5,033 nucleotides of DNA, from contig JAUXJX010000194.1 in assembly GCA_030624545.1 (NCBI GenBank), forward strand, positions 1 through 5,033, given 5' to 3'. The DNA is from Bacteroidota bacterium (GTDB lineage Bacteria; Zhuqueibacterota; JdFR-76; DREG01). Below are positions 1 to 5,033 of the stretch, piece by piece. The notes beneath the pieces are model-generated. The model ran no database searches, had not been told where the DNA came from, and saw only the letters and a program-made list of their open reading frames with translations. Position 1 is the first letter of the stretch. Each line of letters starts with the position of its first letter. The translations under genes and the position numbers were made by a program.

Positions 1-444
1 TATCTGAAAACTTCGGGTGGCAGCATTCGAGTTACGGAATGCGAGGGCTCCATTGAATGTAGCACTTCCGGCGGTTCAATAACGGCGGATGGCGTGAGTG
101 GAAGTCTCGATGCGCACACCTCGGGCGGCAGCATACGCCTGAATAATATTTCCGGAGAGATTGATGCTACCACATCAGGAGGCGGCATCAAGACTGAACT
201 GATTGGCCAGCCCAAAGGGCCGGTTTCGCTTAAAACCTCCGGGGGTTCGGTAACTCTATATATGGACGATGACGTAAAGGCCGAAATTGATGCCAGGACC
301 TCTGGCGGGAGAGTAAATGTGGACTTCCCCGTGACCGTGCGCGGCAAGTTTTCAAAGAGCCAGTTGCGTGGGGAGGTGAATGGCGGCGGGCCTATGATTC
401 TGCTGAGAACTTCGGGGGGAGGTATTCACATCCAGCGGCGATAG
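1..444 (+). CDS. DUF4097-like beta-solenoid repeat protein, C-terminal part (5' end outside window)
   Basis: The frame is open from the first base and ends at TAG 442-444, giving 147 visible residues. A GTG at 94 is in frame, but the same repeat pattern runs unbroken before it, so it is not the start. TSGG motifs begin at visible residues 4, 22, 40, 58, 79, 100 and 137. The first four are exactly 18 residues apart and the next two intervals are 21. Between them are alternating hydrophobic/polar beta-strand segments of the type S-I-R-L or E-I-D-A. This is the pattern of the DUF4097 family (putative adhesin/beta-strand repeat domain), thought to form a beta-helix-like solenoid. Family members are often surface or envelope proteins, and their molecular role is mostly unknown. 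No signal peptide or anchor can be judged because the N-terminus is missing. The chain stops right after a last TSGG strand with a basic QRR tail, so there is no C-terminal sorting domain. A strong terminator follows. Confidence 0.85.
   Translation, partial: YLKTSGGSIRVTECEGSIECSTSGGSITADGVSGSLDAHTSGGSIRLNNISGEIDATTSGGGIKTELIGQPKGPVSLKTSGGSVTLYMDDDVKAEIDARTSGGRVNVDFPVTVRGKFSKSQLRGEVNGGGPMILLRTSGGGIHIQRR
10..420 (+). repeat. TSGG-motif tandem protein repeats (18-21 residue period)
   Basis: Seven TSGG motifs start at nucleotides 10, 64, 118, 172, 235, 298 and 409. The first four are spaced by exactly 54 bases. All seven use a different combination of codons, so the repeats are no longer alike at DNA level while the four residues are invariant. 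This suggests old repeats held by selection on the protein, probably tight turns stacked along a solenoid. The last interval is 37 residues, roughly two units, with one motif degenerated (a V-N-G-G-G-P segment near residues 126-131). Confidence 0.8.
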
Positions 445-465
445 TTTTTCGCATTGGCATTAGGG

Positions 466-499
466 AAAAAAGCCGGCCATCTGGCCGGCTGTTTTGTTT
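466..499 (+). terminator. Intrinsic terminator after the DUF4097-like gene
   Basis: A perfect 8-bp GC-rich stem (AGCCGGCC 471-478, GGCCGGCT 483-490) closes on a 4-base ATCT loop. It is followed by the T-rich run GTTTTGTTT and preceded by an A-run at 465-470. It begins about 25 bases after the stop at 444. The A-run before the stem would give a U-run in the opposite direction too, so it could work both ways, but no gene on the other strand ends here. Confidence 0.9.
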
Positions 500-701
500 C
501 CTGTCCATCTAAATTATAAAGCCACGAACTTTGTCTTTCCGGAACGAAGCCCGTGCTGCGCTTCAAGCTTGTCCCACGCTTGCCGAAATGATGAACCCCG
601 GGGAGTGAAGAAGCCACGAAAAGTCCGCTTCGCCTTATGCCTTACCAAAGCTTTTTTCACTACGCAAGATGATGCCTGGACTTGACTGGATTAAATTCTC
701 T
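500..701. other. Intergenic stretch without a recognisable gene
   Basis: Together with the terminator and the promoter candidate, this belongs to a 330-base gap between the stop at 444 and the start at 775. Short open frames exist on both strands (for example 494-685 + and 426-617 -). None has a good ribosome binding site, a recognisable domain or coding-like composition, and their predicted peptides are rich in rare residue mixtures. The only internal pattern I see is a 10-base direct repeat, AAGCCACGAA, at 519-528 and 611-620. It may be decayed coding sequence or a long leader, but nothing shows which. Confidence 0.5.
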
Positions 702-730
702 TTGATTTGAGTTTCAAGATATGTTACTAT
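702..730 (+). promoter_or_regulatory. Possible sigma70-type promoter for the TPR gene
   Basis: TTGATT at 702-707 (4 of 6 to the -35 consensus) is separated by exactly 17 bases from TACTAT at 725-730 (4 of 6 to the -10 consensus), in a locally AT-rich stretch. Initiation would fall near 737, leaving a leader of about 38 bases before the ATG at 775. The preceding gene is closed by a terminator, so a promoter is needed here. The match itself is only moderate and the host consensus is unknown. Confidence 0.35.
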
Positions 731-764
731 TTTATTGACTAGATTAATAGACAAAAGAAAGTTT

Positions 765-769
765 GGAAG
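765..769 (+). promoter_or_regulatory. Ribosome binding site deciding the TPR gene start
   Basis: GGAAG lies 5 bases before the ATG at 775. It overlaps the alternative in-frame TTG codon at 763, which has no comparable site upstream. Starting at ATG 775 also gives a cleaner signal peptide, without the acidic M-E-E-A prefix. Confidence 0.6.
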
Positions 770-774
770 AAGCA

Positions 775-2025
775 ATGAATTTGCGTTGGTGTAATTTTCT
801 CCACATTGGTCTCGTCTCTTTATTCCTCCATTTAACAATCTTCGTGTCGACTGCCCCGTCGTCCACAAACGACAGAGATGCAGAGATCGCAGCGGTCGAA
901 TCCAAATTGGCTGAGGTGATCGAGTGGATTTATCGCGAGAATTATGCCGGCGCGGACTCCGTTGCCCGGATTCTCATTTCAGAATATCCCGATAACCCCG
1001 CCGGTTATTTCATACAAAGCGTTATCACCATAAAGAAAGGCTTTTACCTGAAGGATTATGAAAATTACTATGACTCCGCGTTGGGATGGCTCAAGCAGGC
1101 GATCATTTACGCCAACAAAAGGATAAAGAAAAATCCGCAGGACGCCTACGCTTTCTTTTTTGGTGGCGGCGCCCACGGCTACGAGAGCGCGATTCATGCT
1201 CGCAGGAAAAAATGGATAAAGACAGGCTACTCGGCCCTGCAGGGAATCCGCCATCTGGAAAGAGCCATGGAGCTAGACTCTACAAACTATGATGTCTATT
1301 TTGGCTCCGGATTGTATCACGTTTTTGCAGGAAATCAAAAGGGGATCGTGCGGTTTGTGCAGAAGATCCTTCCCATACCCACCGGCGACCCGGAGCTGGG
1401 CATGAAGCATCTGGATATTGCGGTCGAGAAAGGCCACTTTACCGGCCTGGCCGCCATTTCGACCAAGGCCTTCGTGTATATTCATTATGAAGGGAAATAT
1501 CGCCAGGCTATAGATCTGCTCAATTCGATATTGGAGCGATATCCCGATAACCTGGAATTCCTGACAATGCTGACCAATGCTCATTTCTATCAAGCGCTCC
1601 GTCGAAGCAGCAGCGATTTGCTAGATTTGCAAAAAATTCTCGAAAACACCCGCCGCTTAATCAAGGAAAGAAAATTGCAGTTCTTCCCCTGGTGGCTGAA
1701 TAAATTCGATTTTATGGAAGGCTACATTCATTTCAAACAAGGCAACTACACCAGGGCAAAACTGCTGCTTGAGCAATACTGCGATAGCTATTCCAAGAAA
1801 GGCTCCAGCTATTTGACCGCCTTGGGCCTGCTTACGCTCGGCAAAATTGCAGATATTGAAGGCAAACGGGATGAAGCAATCAAAGCCTACAAACGGGTTC
1901 GGAAATATGAAATCATGGGCAACGAAAAGCAACTGGCAGAGCTTTTCCTCAAGACCCCTTACCAGGCTGAGAACTATCAATCCCGCTTCAGGGGGGGATA
2001 TACCCGGATTCCGGAGCGACCATAA
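775..2025 (+). CDS. Secreted tetratricopeptide-repeat protein of unknown function
   Basis: The product is 416 residues from ATG 775, chosen for its GGAAG site; TTG 763 would add four residues. Residues 1 to about 27 form a Sec-type signal peptide: a short basic start, a hydrophobic core and a likely cleavage after S-T-A. There is no lipobox cysteine, so the protein is probably periplasmic or secreted. The rest is helical with TPR-like units: near residues 46-78 (ending Y-P-D-N-P), 225-260 (Y-R-Q-A-I-D, ending Y-P-D-N) and two C-terminal units near 312-338 and 348-378 (G-K-R-D-E-A-I-K-A-Y). The central part has two aromatic/glycine motifs, FFFGGGAHGY (127-136) and YFGSGLYHVFAG (175-186). These resemble TTC39/IML2-type TPR proteins, but this comparison is from memory. 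TPRs bind proteins, so a scaffold or assembly role is possible; no partner is encoded nearby. The last 15 residues follow a G7 tract and may be unreliable. The gene is transcribed alone, as far as can be seen. Confidence 0.88.
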   Translation: MNLRWCNFLHIGLVSLFLHLTIFVSTAPSSTNDRDAEIAAVESKLAEVIEWIYRENYAGADSVARILISEYPDNPAGYFIQSVITIKKGFYLKDYENYYDSALGWLKQAIIYANKRIKKNPQDAYAFFFGGGAHGYESAIHARRKKWIKTGYSALQGIRHLERAMELDSTNYDVYFGSGLYHVFAGNQKGIVRFVQKILPIPTGDPELGMKHLDIAVEKGHFTGLAAISTKAFVYIHYEGKYRQAIDLLNSILERYPDNLEFLTMLTNAHFYQALRRSSSDLLDLQKILENTRRLIKERKLQFFPWWLNKFDFMEGYIHFKQGNYTRAKLLLEQYCDSYSKKGSSYLTALGLLTLGKIADIEGKRDEAIKAYKRVRKYEIMGNEKQLAELFLKTPYQAENYQSRFRGGYTRIPERP

Positions 2026-2039
2026 GTTTCGCCCCCCCC
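1991..2039 (+). repeat. G7 and C8 homopolymer tracts flanking the TPR stop codon
   Basis: Seven G (1991-1997) lie within the last codons of the TPR gene and eight C (2032-2039) lie seven bases after its TAA stop (2023-2025). They are complementary and could pair as a 7-bp GC stem with a 34-base loop, extendable by two pairs across one mismatch (TC at 1988-1989 with GA at 2040-2041). There is no U-run right after it, so it is not a standard intrinsic terminator. It could instead protect the 3' end, slow the ribosome or polymerase, or act as a slippage site. Confidence 0.5.
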
Positions 2040-2152
2040 GAGTTCATAATTCCACAAGAAATGCATTGCTATTTTGATTTTGCAGTGCTACTTTAAGACG
2101 AGTTTTCAAGAAATTGTCCTGGAATCCGGGATTGTGTCTTTCTCTACTTTGA

Positions 2153-2181
2153 TTGCTTCCACATTGATTCCATTGAATAAT
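2153..2181 (+). promoter_or_regulatory. Weak promoter candidate for the asparaginase gene
   Basis: TTGCTT at 2153-2158 (3 of 6) and AATAAT at 2176-2181 (5 of 6) are spaced by 17 bases in the most AT-rich part of the spacer between the TPR and asparaginase genes. The leader to the GTG at 2278 would be about 90 bases. The -35 match is poor and other placements are possible. The remaining spacer (2040-2264) shows no gene. Confidence 0.22.
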
Positions 2182-2264
2182 AATTGCCCGCCCACTAACA
2201 TGTTCCACTATTTAATCTGAATAGTTGAGTAAGATGCAAAACAGAAGTTGTCCCGACAAAAAAT

Positions 2265-2270
2265 AGGAGA
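2265..2270 (+). promoter_or_regulatory. Strong Shine-Dalgarno site selecting a GTG start
   Basis: AGGAGA lies 7 bases before GTG 2278, an ideal arrangement. The frame is open further upstream to TTG 2248, but that start would place this Shine-Dalgarno site inside the coding region and push the twin-arginine motif 10 residues inward. Confidence 0.8.
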
Positions 2271-2277
2271 CAGAATC

Positions 2278-3333
2278 GTGGCAAAGAAAATTCATCGACG
2301 TGGATTTATTACAAGTCTGTTTGGCGCTGCGGCAGCGACGCCCTTTTTGAACGGCGCGCCCTATATTACCAAGAATTTGATGAAGGCCAAAGGCAAGATG
2401 CCGGTTGTCGTGACGGGCCGCGGGGGCGACTGGGCGGAGAAGGTGCTTTCCGGCGGATGGAGTGCTTTTGAGAAATCCGGGGACATGATGGACGGCGTAA
2501 TTGGCGGCGCCAATGTGGTTGAGCTGGATCCAGCGGACAGTTCCGTTGGCTACGGCGGCATACCCAATGAGGATGGTGTGGTGCAGTTGGATTCCTCCGT
2601 CATGCATGGCCCTACGCGAAATGCCGGTGCAGTGGGTGGATTGGAATATATCAAAACGCCCAGCAAAGTGGCGAGACTGGTACTGGAACGGTCGGATCAC
2701 GTGATGTTGATTGGTAAAGGCGCCCTCCGCTTTGCGTTGGCCCATGGCTTCAAAAAGGAAAATCTGCTTACGGAAAGAGCCAGGCTCGTCTGGCTGCGCT
2801 GGAAGGAGAATCTCAGCGATAAGGATGATTGGTTCCCTCCGGCGGATGGCGAATATAACTTTCCTCCTCGACCTACCGGCACAATCAATGTGCTCGGACT
2901 TGACGAAGACGGCAGTGTCTATGGCGTGACCACGACTTCCGGTTTAGGATTCAAGATTCCGGGAAGAGTGGGCGATTCGCCTATCATTGGCGCCGGCCTT
3001 TACGTGGACAATGACGTAGGCGCCTGCGGCGCTACCGGGCGAGGGGAAGCTGTCATCAAGGTGTGCGGTAGCTTCCTGGTTGTTGAAAATATGCGGCGGG
3101 GCATGTCTCCTAGGGAGGCAGTGGAAGATTGCTGCCGGCGAATCATCGACCACAACAACGGCAAGCCAGACTTTGGCGATAATTTCATCGCCATCAACAA
3201 GGATGGCGAATATTATCGCGGCGGAATCCGCGGTCCCAAAGATCCTGGTGGGCCATCCTACGCGGCCATTACGAAGGATGGGCTGGAAGTGAAGCGAGGG
3301 GAGTATATCATAAAATATGAGAGACGCGGATAA
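2278..3333 (+). CDS. Tat-exported N4-(beta-N-acetylglucosaminyl)-L-asparaginase / isoaspartyl-peptidase-type Ntn hydrolase
   Basis: The product is 351 residues from GTG 2278. Family enzymes cleave the amide between Asn and GlcNAc in glycoasparagines, or hydrolyse Asn or beta-aspartyl peptides. Residues 1 to about 27 are a Tat signal: H-R-R-G-F-I with Arg7-Arg8, then an Ala-rich core ending N-G-A. The enzyme should therefore be exported folded. Conserved blocks are SVGYGGIPNEDG (89-100), the self-cleavage site G-T-I-N with Thr202 as predicted nucleophile, GRVGDSPIIGAG (229-240, Arg230 and Asp233 binding the substrate carboxyl and amino groups) and ATGRGE (252-257, Thr253-Gly254 oxyanion hole). 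The spacings Thr202-Arg230 (28) and Thr202-Thr253 (51) equal those in human AGA (206, 234, 257). Self-cleavage would give an alpha chain of about 170 residues and a beta chain of 150. The scissile bond is Gly-Thr, not the Asp-Thr of human AGA, so substrate preference is uncertain. It is convergent with the amidase gene. Confidence 0.93.
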   Translation: MAKKIHRRGFITSLFGAAAATPFLNGAPYITKNLMKAKGKMPVVVTGRGGDWAEKVLSGGWSAFEKSGDMMDGVIGGANVVELDPADSSVGYGGIPNEDGVVQLDSSVMHGPTRNAGAVGGLEYIKTPSKVARLVLERSDHVMLIGKGALRFALAHGFKKENLLTERARLVWLRWKENLSDKDDWFPPADGEYNFPPRPTGTINVLGLDEDGSVYGVTTTSGLGFKIPGRVGDSPIIGAGLYVDNDVGACGATGRGEAVIKVCGSFLVVENMRRGMSPREAVEDCCRRIIDHNNGKPDFGDNFIAINKDGEYYRGGIRGPKDPGGPSYAAITKDGLEVKRGEYIIKYERRG

Positions 3334-3346
3334 GAACTGACAGAAT

Positions 3347-3387
3347 CCTCCCGCAGGCCCGCCTTGAGGTTCCAAACCTGCGGGAGG
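3347..3387. terminator. Shared hairpin terminator between convergent genes
   Basis: A perfect 11-bp inverted repeat, CCTCCCGCAGG (3347-3357) and CCTGCGGGAGG (3377-3387), has a 19-base loop. It starts 13 bases after the asparaginase stop (3331-3333) and its right arm directly abuts the amidase stop codon (3388-3390, complement). It therefore fits the 3' end of both transcripts. The U-run is weak on both strands (TTAGCTTAA on +, ATTCTG on -), so termination may need a factor or the hairpin may mainly protect mRNA ends. Confidence 0.7.
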
Positions 3388-5033
3388 TTAGCTTAACTCC
3401 GGATGCTTCAAATGAAAATCCGTGGCATCTTGGTAGGCCTTAGCCGCCAGCAATAGATCGGATTCCTTATACAGATTTCCAATAAAGCTGATACTGACCG
3501 GCGCCCCTTCCTCATTGAATCCGTTGGGAAGGACGACTGCCGGATGGCCGGTCAGGTTCGTCAGCGATAATGTTCCTCCGCCGAAACTCGGGGTTATCAC
3601 GACATCCACCTGTGACATCACTTCTGACATTTGCTGCATTGCCAGCGTCCGAATCCGGTTGGCCTGGATGTATTCCACCGCTGGAATGAAGCGCGAGAAA
3701 CGGAACGAGTTCGGCCAGGTTCTTCGACCCTGCCGAACCATCGTGTCGATTTCCCGGTTGCGAGTAATCTCGTCAAAGGCTGCGGCCGCCTCGGCGTTCA
3801 AGATAATGATCATTTCACTATAAGGCATGTCAGGCCATTCGATCGGGATCAGTTCGACGCCCAAGTCTTGCAAGACTTTCAATGCGGTATCGTCAAAATC
3901 TTTGGTTCTGTGATCTTCCTCGAAGGCCGCTTTGAGATAACCGATGCGGAGGTCAGAAATCTTTCTCTTTGTATTCCAATTGAAGGGAAAATCTACGGCA
4001 CTTGGATCTTTGCCATCCGCCCCATGAATTGCCTGGAAAACCAGGGCGCAGTCTTCCACACTCCGGCAAATAGGGCCTGCTTTGTCCATCGACCAGCTCA
4101 ATGCCATGGCCCCGTAACGGCTCACTCGCCCGAAAGTGGGACGTAGTCCCGTGACTCCACAGCGCGTGCAGGGCGACACGATGGAGCCAAGCGTCTCCGT
4201 ACCAATGGTGAATCCCAGCAAGCCTGCAGCCGTCGAGGAAGCAGAGCCGGCAGATGAACCGCTCGATCCCTGCTCCGGATTCCAGGGGTTGCGTGTCTTA
4301 GCGCCGAACCAGACGTCGCCCCAGGCCAACGCTCCGACCGAGAGCTTGGCCAGCAACACGGCTCCGGCCTCTTCGAGTCGTTTTACAACGGTCGCATCTT
4401 CGTCGATAACCTGGTCTTTGTATGGCATGGCCCCCCAGGTCGTCTTATGACCCTTTACCGCGAAAAGATCTTTGACTCCCCAGGGAATGCCGTGCACAGG
4501 CCCTCGGTAATGGCCAACGCGTATTTCGTCGTCTGCCCGCTTTGCCTGTTTCAAAGCGAGATCCTCCGTAAGCGTTATGACACAATGCAGCGTCGGGTCA
4601 AATTTCTTTAGCCGTTCCAGGTAGAGCTTGGTTAATTCGGTGGAGGTAATCTCCCGTGTTCGCATGAGCTGGGAGAGTTCGGTCACAGTCAGAAAGGGCA
4701 GATCAGAATCGGCAATCGATGAAGGTCTCCGGGCCGTCCGGGTAGGCCGTAAGACATTCCTTTCGGGCTCCACCGTCATTCCAGGCAGCAGTGGTGAAAA
4801 AAGAATGGCTGGTGATATTGCATTCTCCACCGGAATCTCTCTGAGTTTGTCATAGCCTTCGCGGTTTCTGACCACACTCTCAAGCATAGTCTTGCGATCT
4901 TCGTCTGTAAATGGAATACCAAAAATCTTCTCTGCGACCTTGAGCACCTCTTCCGTTATTTCGCTGGGAGCATCTTCCTCCTGGATGATCTCCTCGGAAA
5001 AAACTGCGGGCGAAATACCCATCGCCGCTAAAA
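3388..5033 (-). CDS. Amidase-signature-family hydrolase, probably Tat-exported (N-terminus outside window)
   Basis: This is an amide hydrolase of the amidase signature family. ATG 5022 would give 544 residues (numbering used here), but no ribosome binding site precedes it and the frame stays open to the edge (L-A-A before it). The L-A-A-M-G-I-S-P-A-V-F-S stretch reads as the end of a signal peptide, so the true start is likely beyond 5033. Residues 15-80 form a mostly helical acidic extension and the core begins near 110. The catalytic triad is intact: Lys184 (G-V-K-D-L), cis-Ser256 in GSSGSSAGSA (252-261) and nucleophile Ser280 in GTETLGS (274-280). The 24-residue spacing between the two serines matches FAAH and malonamidase E2. 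The C-terminal block TNLTGHPAVVLPNGF (488-502) is typical of the family. The likely export, the extension and the lack of gatB/gatC neighbours argue against GatA. Substrate is unknown. The gene ends tail to tail with the asparaginase-like gene. Confidence 0.92.
   Translation of the reverse strand, partial: LAAMGISPAVFSEEIIQEEDAPSEITEEVLKVAEKIFGIPFTDEDRKTMLESVVRNREGYDKLREIPVENAISPAILFSPLLPGMTVEPERNVLRPTRTARRPSSIADSDLPFLTVTELSQLMRTREITSTELTKLYLERLKKFDPTLHCVITLTEDLALKQAKRADDEIRVGHYRGPVHGIPWGVKDLFAVKGHKTTWGAMPYKDQVIDEDATVVKRLEEAGAVLLAKLSVGALAWGDVWFGAKTRNPWNPEQGSSGSSAGSASSTAAGLLGFTIGTETLGSIVSPCTRCGVTGLRPTFGRVSRYGAMALSWSMDKAGPICRSVEDCALVFQAIHGADGKDPSAVDFPFNWNTKRKISDLRIGYLKAAFEEDHRTKDFDDTALKVLQDLGVELIPIEWPDMPYSEMIIILNAEAAAAFDEITRNREIDTMVRQGRRTWPNSFRFSRFIPAVEYIQANRIRTLAMQQMSEVMSQVDVVITPSFGGGTLSLTNLTGHPAVVLPNGFNEEGAPVSISFIGNLYKESDLLLAAKAYQDATDFHLKHPELS

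Noticed and set aside
10..231. CRISPR-like array because of the regular 54-base spacing
   Set aside because: The units are not alike at DNA level; only the encoded TSGG residues recur, within an open reading frame. This is a protein repeat.
735..740. TTGACT as a -35 box close to the TPR start
   Set aside because: A -10 box at normal spacing would fall on or near 758-763, where the sequence is AAAGTT, and the leader would be too short to hold the ribosome binding site.
763..777. TTG 763 as start of the TPR gene
   Set aside because: No Shine-Dalgarno site precedes it. The ATG at 775 has GGAAG five bases upstream and gives a more typical signal peptide.
2063..2088. Hairpin GCATTGC/GCAGTGC with a 12-base loop as terminator of the TPR gene
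   Set aside because: The stem is only 7 pairs with one G-U and is followed by TACTTTAAG rather than a U-run. It is too weak to call.
2212..2745. 177-codon open frame on the - strand over the start of the asparaginase gene
   Set aside because: It lies antisense to a well-supported enzyme gene with its own Shine-Dalgarno site and conserved motifs. Its peptide has no recognisable domain, and the openness follows from the codon pattern of the real gene.
3631..4146. 171-codon open frame on the + strand inside the amidase gene
   Set aside because: It is antisense to the amidase region carrying continuous family motifs, and its peptide shows no domain or start signal.
3388..5033. GatA, subunit of the Asp-tRNA/Glu-tRNA amidotransferase
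   Set aside because: The amidase core is shared, but there is a long acidic N-terminal extension and a probable export signal, and no gatB or gatC is seen nearby. A cytoplasmic tRNA enzyme would not be exported.

Overview
The window carries four protein-coding genes of chromosomal, housekeeping or accessory type. Two of them run off the edges. There are no RNA genes, mobile elements or CRISPR arrays. The source looks like a Gram-negative-type bacterium: one enzyme, and probably a second, has a twin-arginine (Tat) export signal, and another protein has a Sec signal peptide. A solenoid protein of the DUF4097 type sits at the left edge. The mix of a DUF4097 TSGG-repeat protein, an exported TPR protein resembling the TTC39/IML2 fold, and Tat-exported hydrolases recalls deep-branching environmental lineages (FCB-related, Calditrichota/KSB1-like or Acidobacteriota-like). 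That assignment is an impression from protein style, not a demonstrated placement.

Layout from left to right: (1) positions 1-444, + strand, the C-terminal part of a DUF4097-like beta-solenoid protein with seven TSGG motifs, followed by a clear intrinsic terminator (stem 471-490). (2) About 280 bases with no convincing gene, ending in a possible promoter (702-730). (3) 775-2025, + strand, a secreted TPR protein of 416 residues, with a G7 tract just before its stop and a C8 tract just after it. (4) A 252-base spacer with a weak promoter candidate. (5) 2278-3333, + strand, a Tat-exported N4-(beta-N-acetylglucosaminyl)-L-asparaginase-like Ntn hydrolase; its nucleophile Thr and substrate-binding residues have the same spacing as in human AGA. 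(6) 3388-5033, - strand, an amidase-signature-family hydrolase with an intact Lys-cisSer-Ser triad. It converges on the asparaginase gene, and its true N-terminus lies beyond the right edge.

The genes do not form one operon. The DUF4097 and TPR genes are separated by a terminator and a long spacer, and the last two genes are convergent around a shared 11-bp inverted repeat. The main functional theme is two exported amide-bond hydrolases lying tail to tail, which would suit extracytoplasmic breakdown of amides from peptides or glycopeptides; this link is inferred from position only. I see no previously undescribed multi-gene system. The points most worth a second look are the hidden export signal of the amidase, the codon-diversified 18-residue repeats, and the G/C homopolymer pair around the TPR stop codon.
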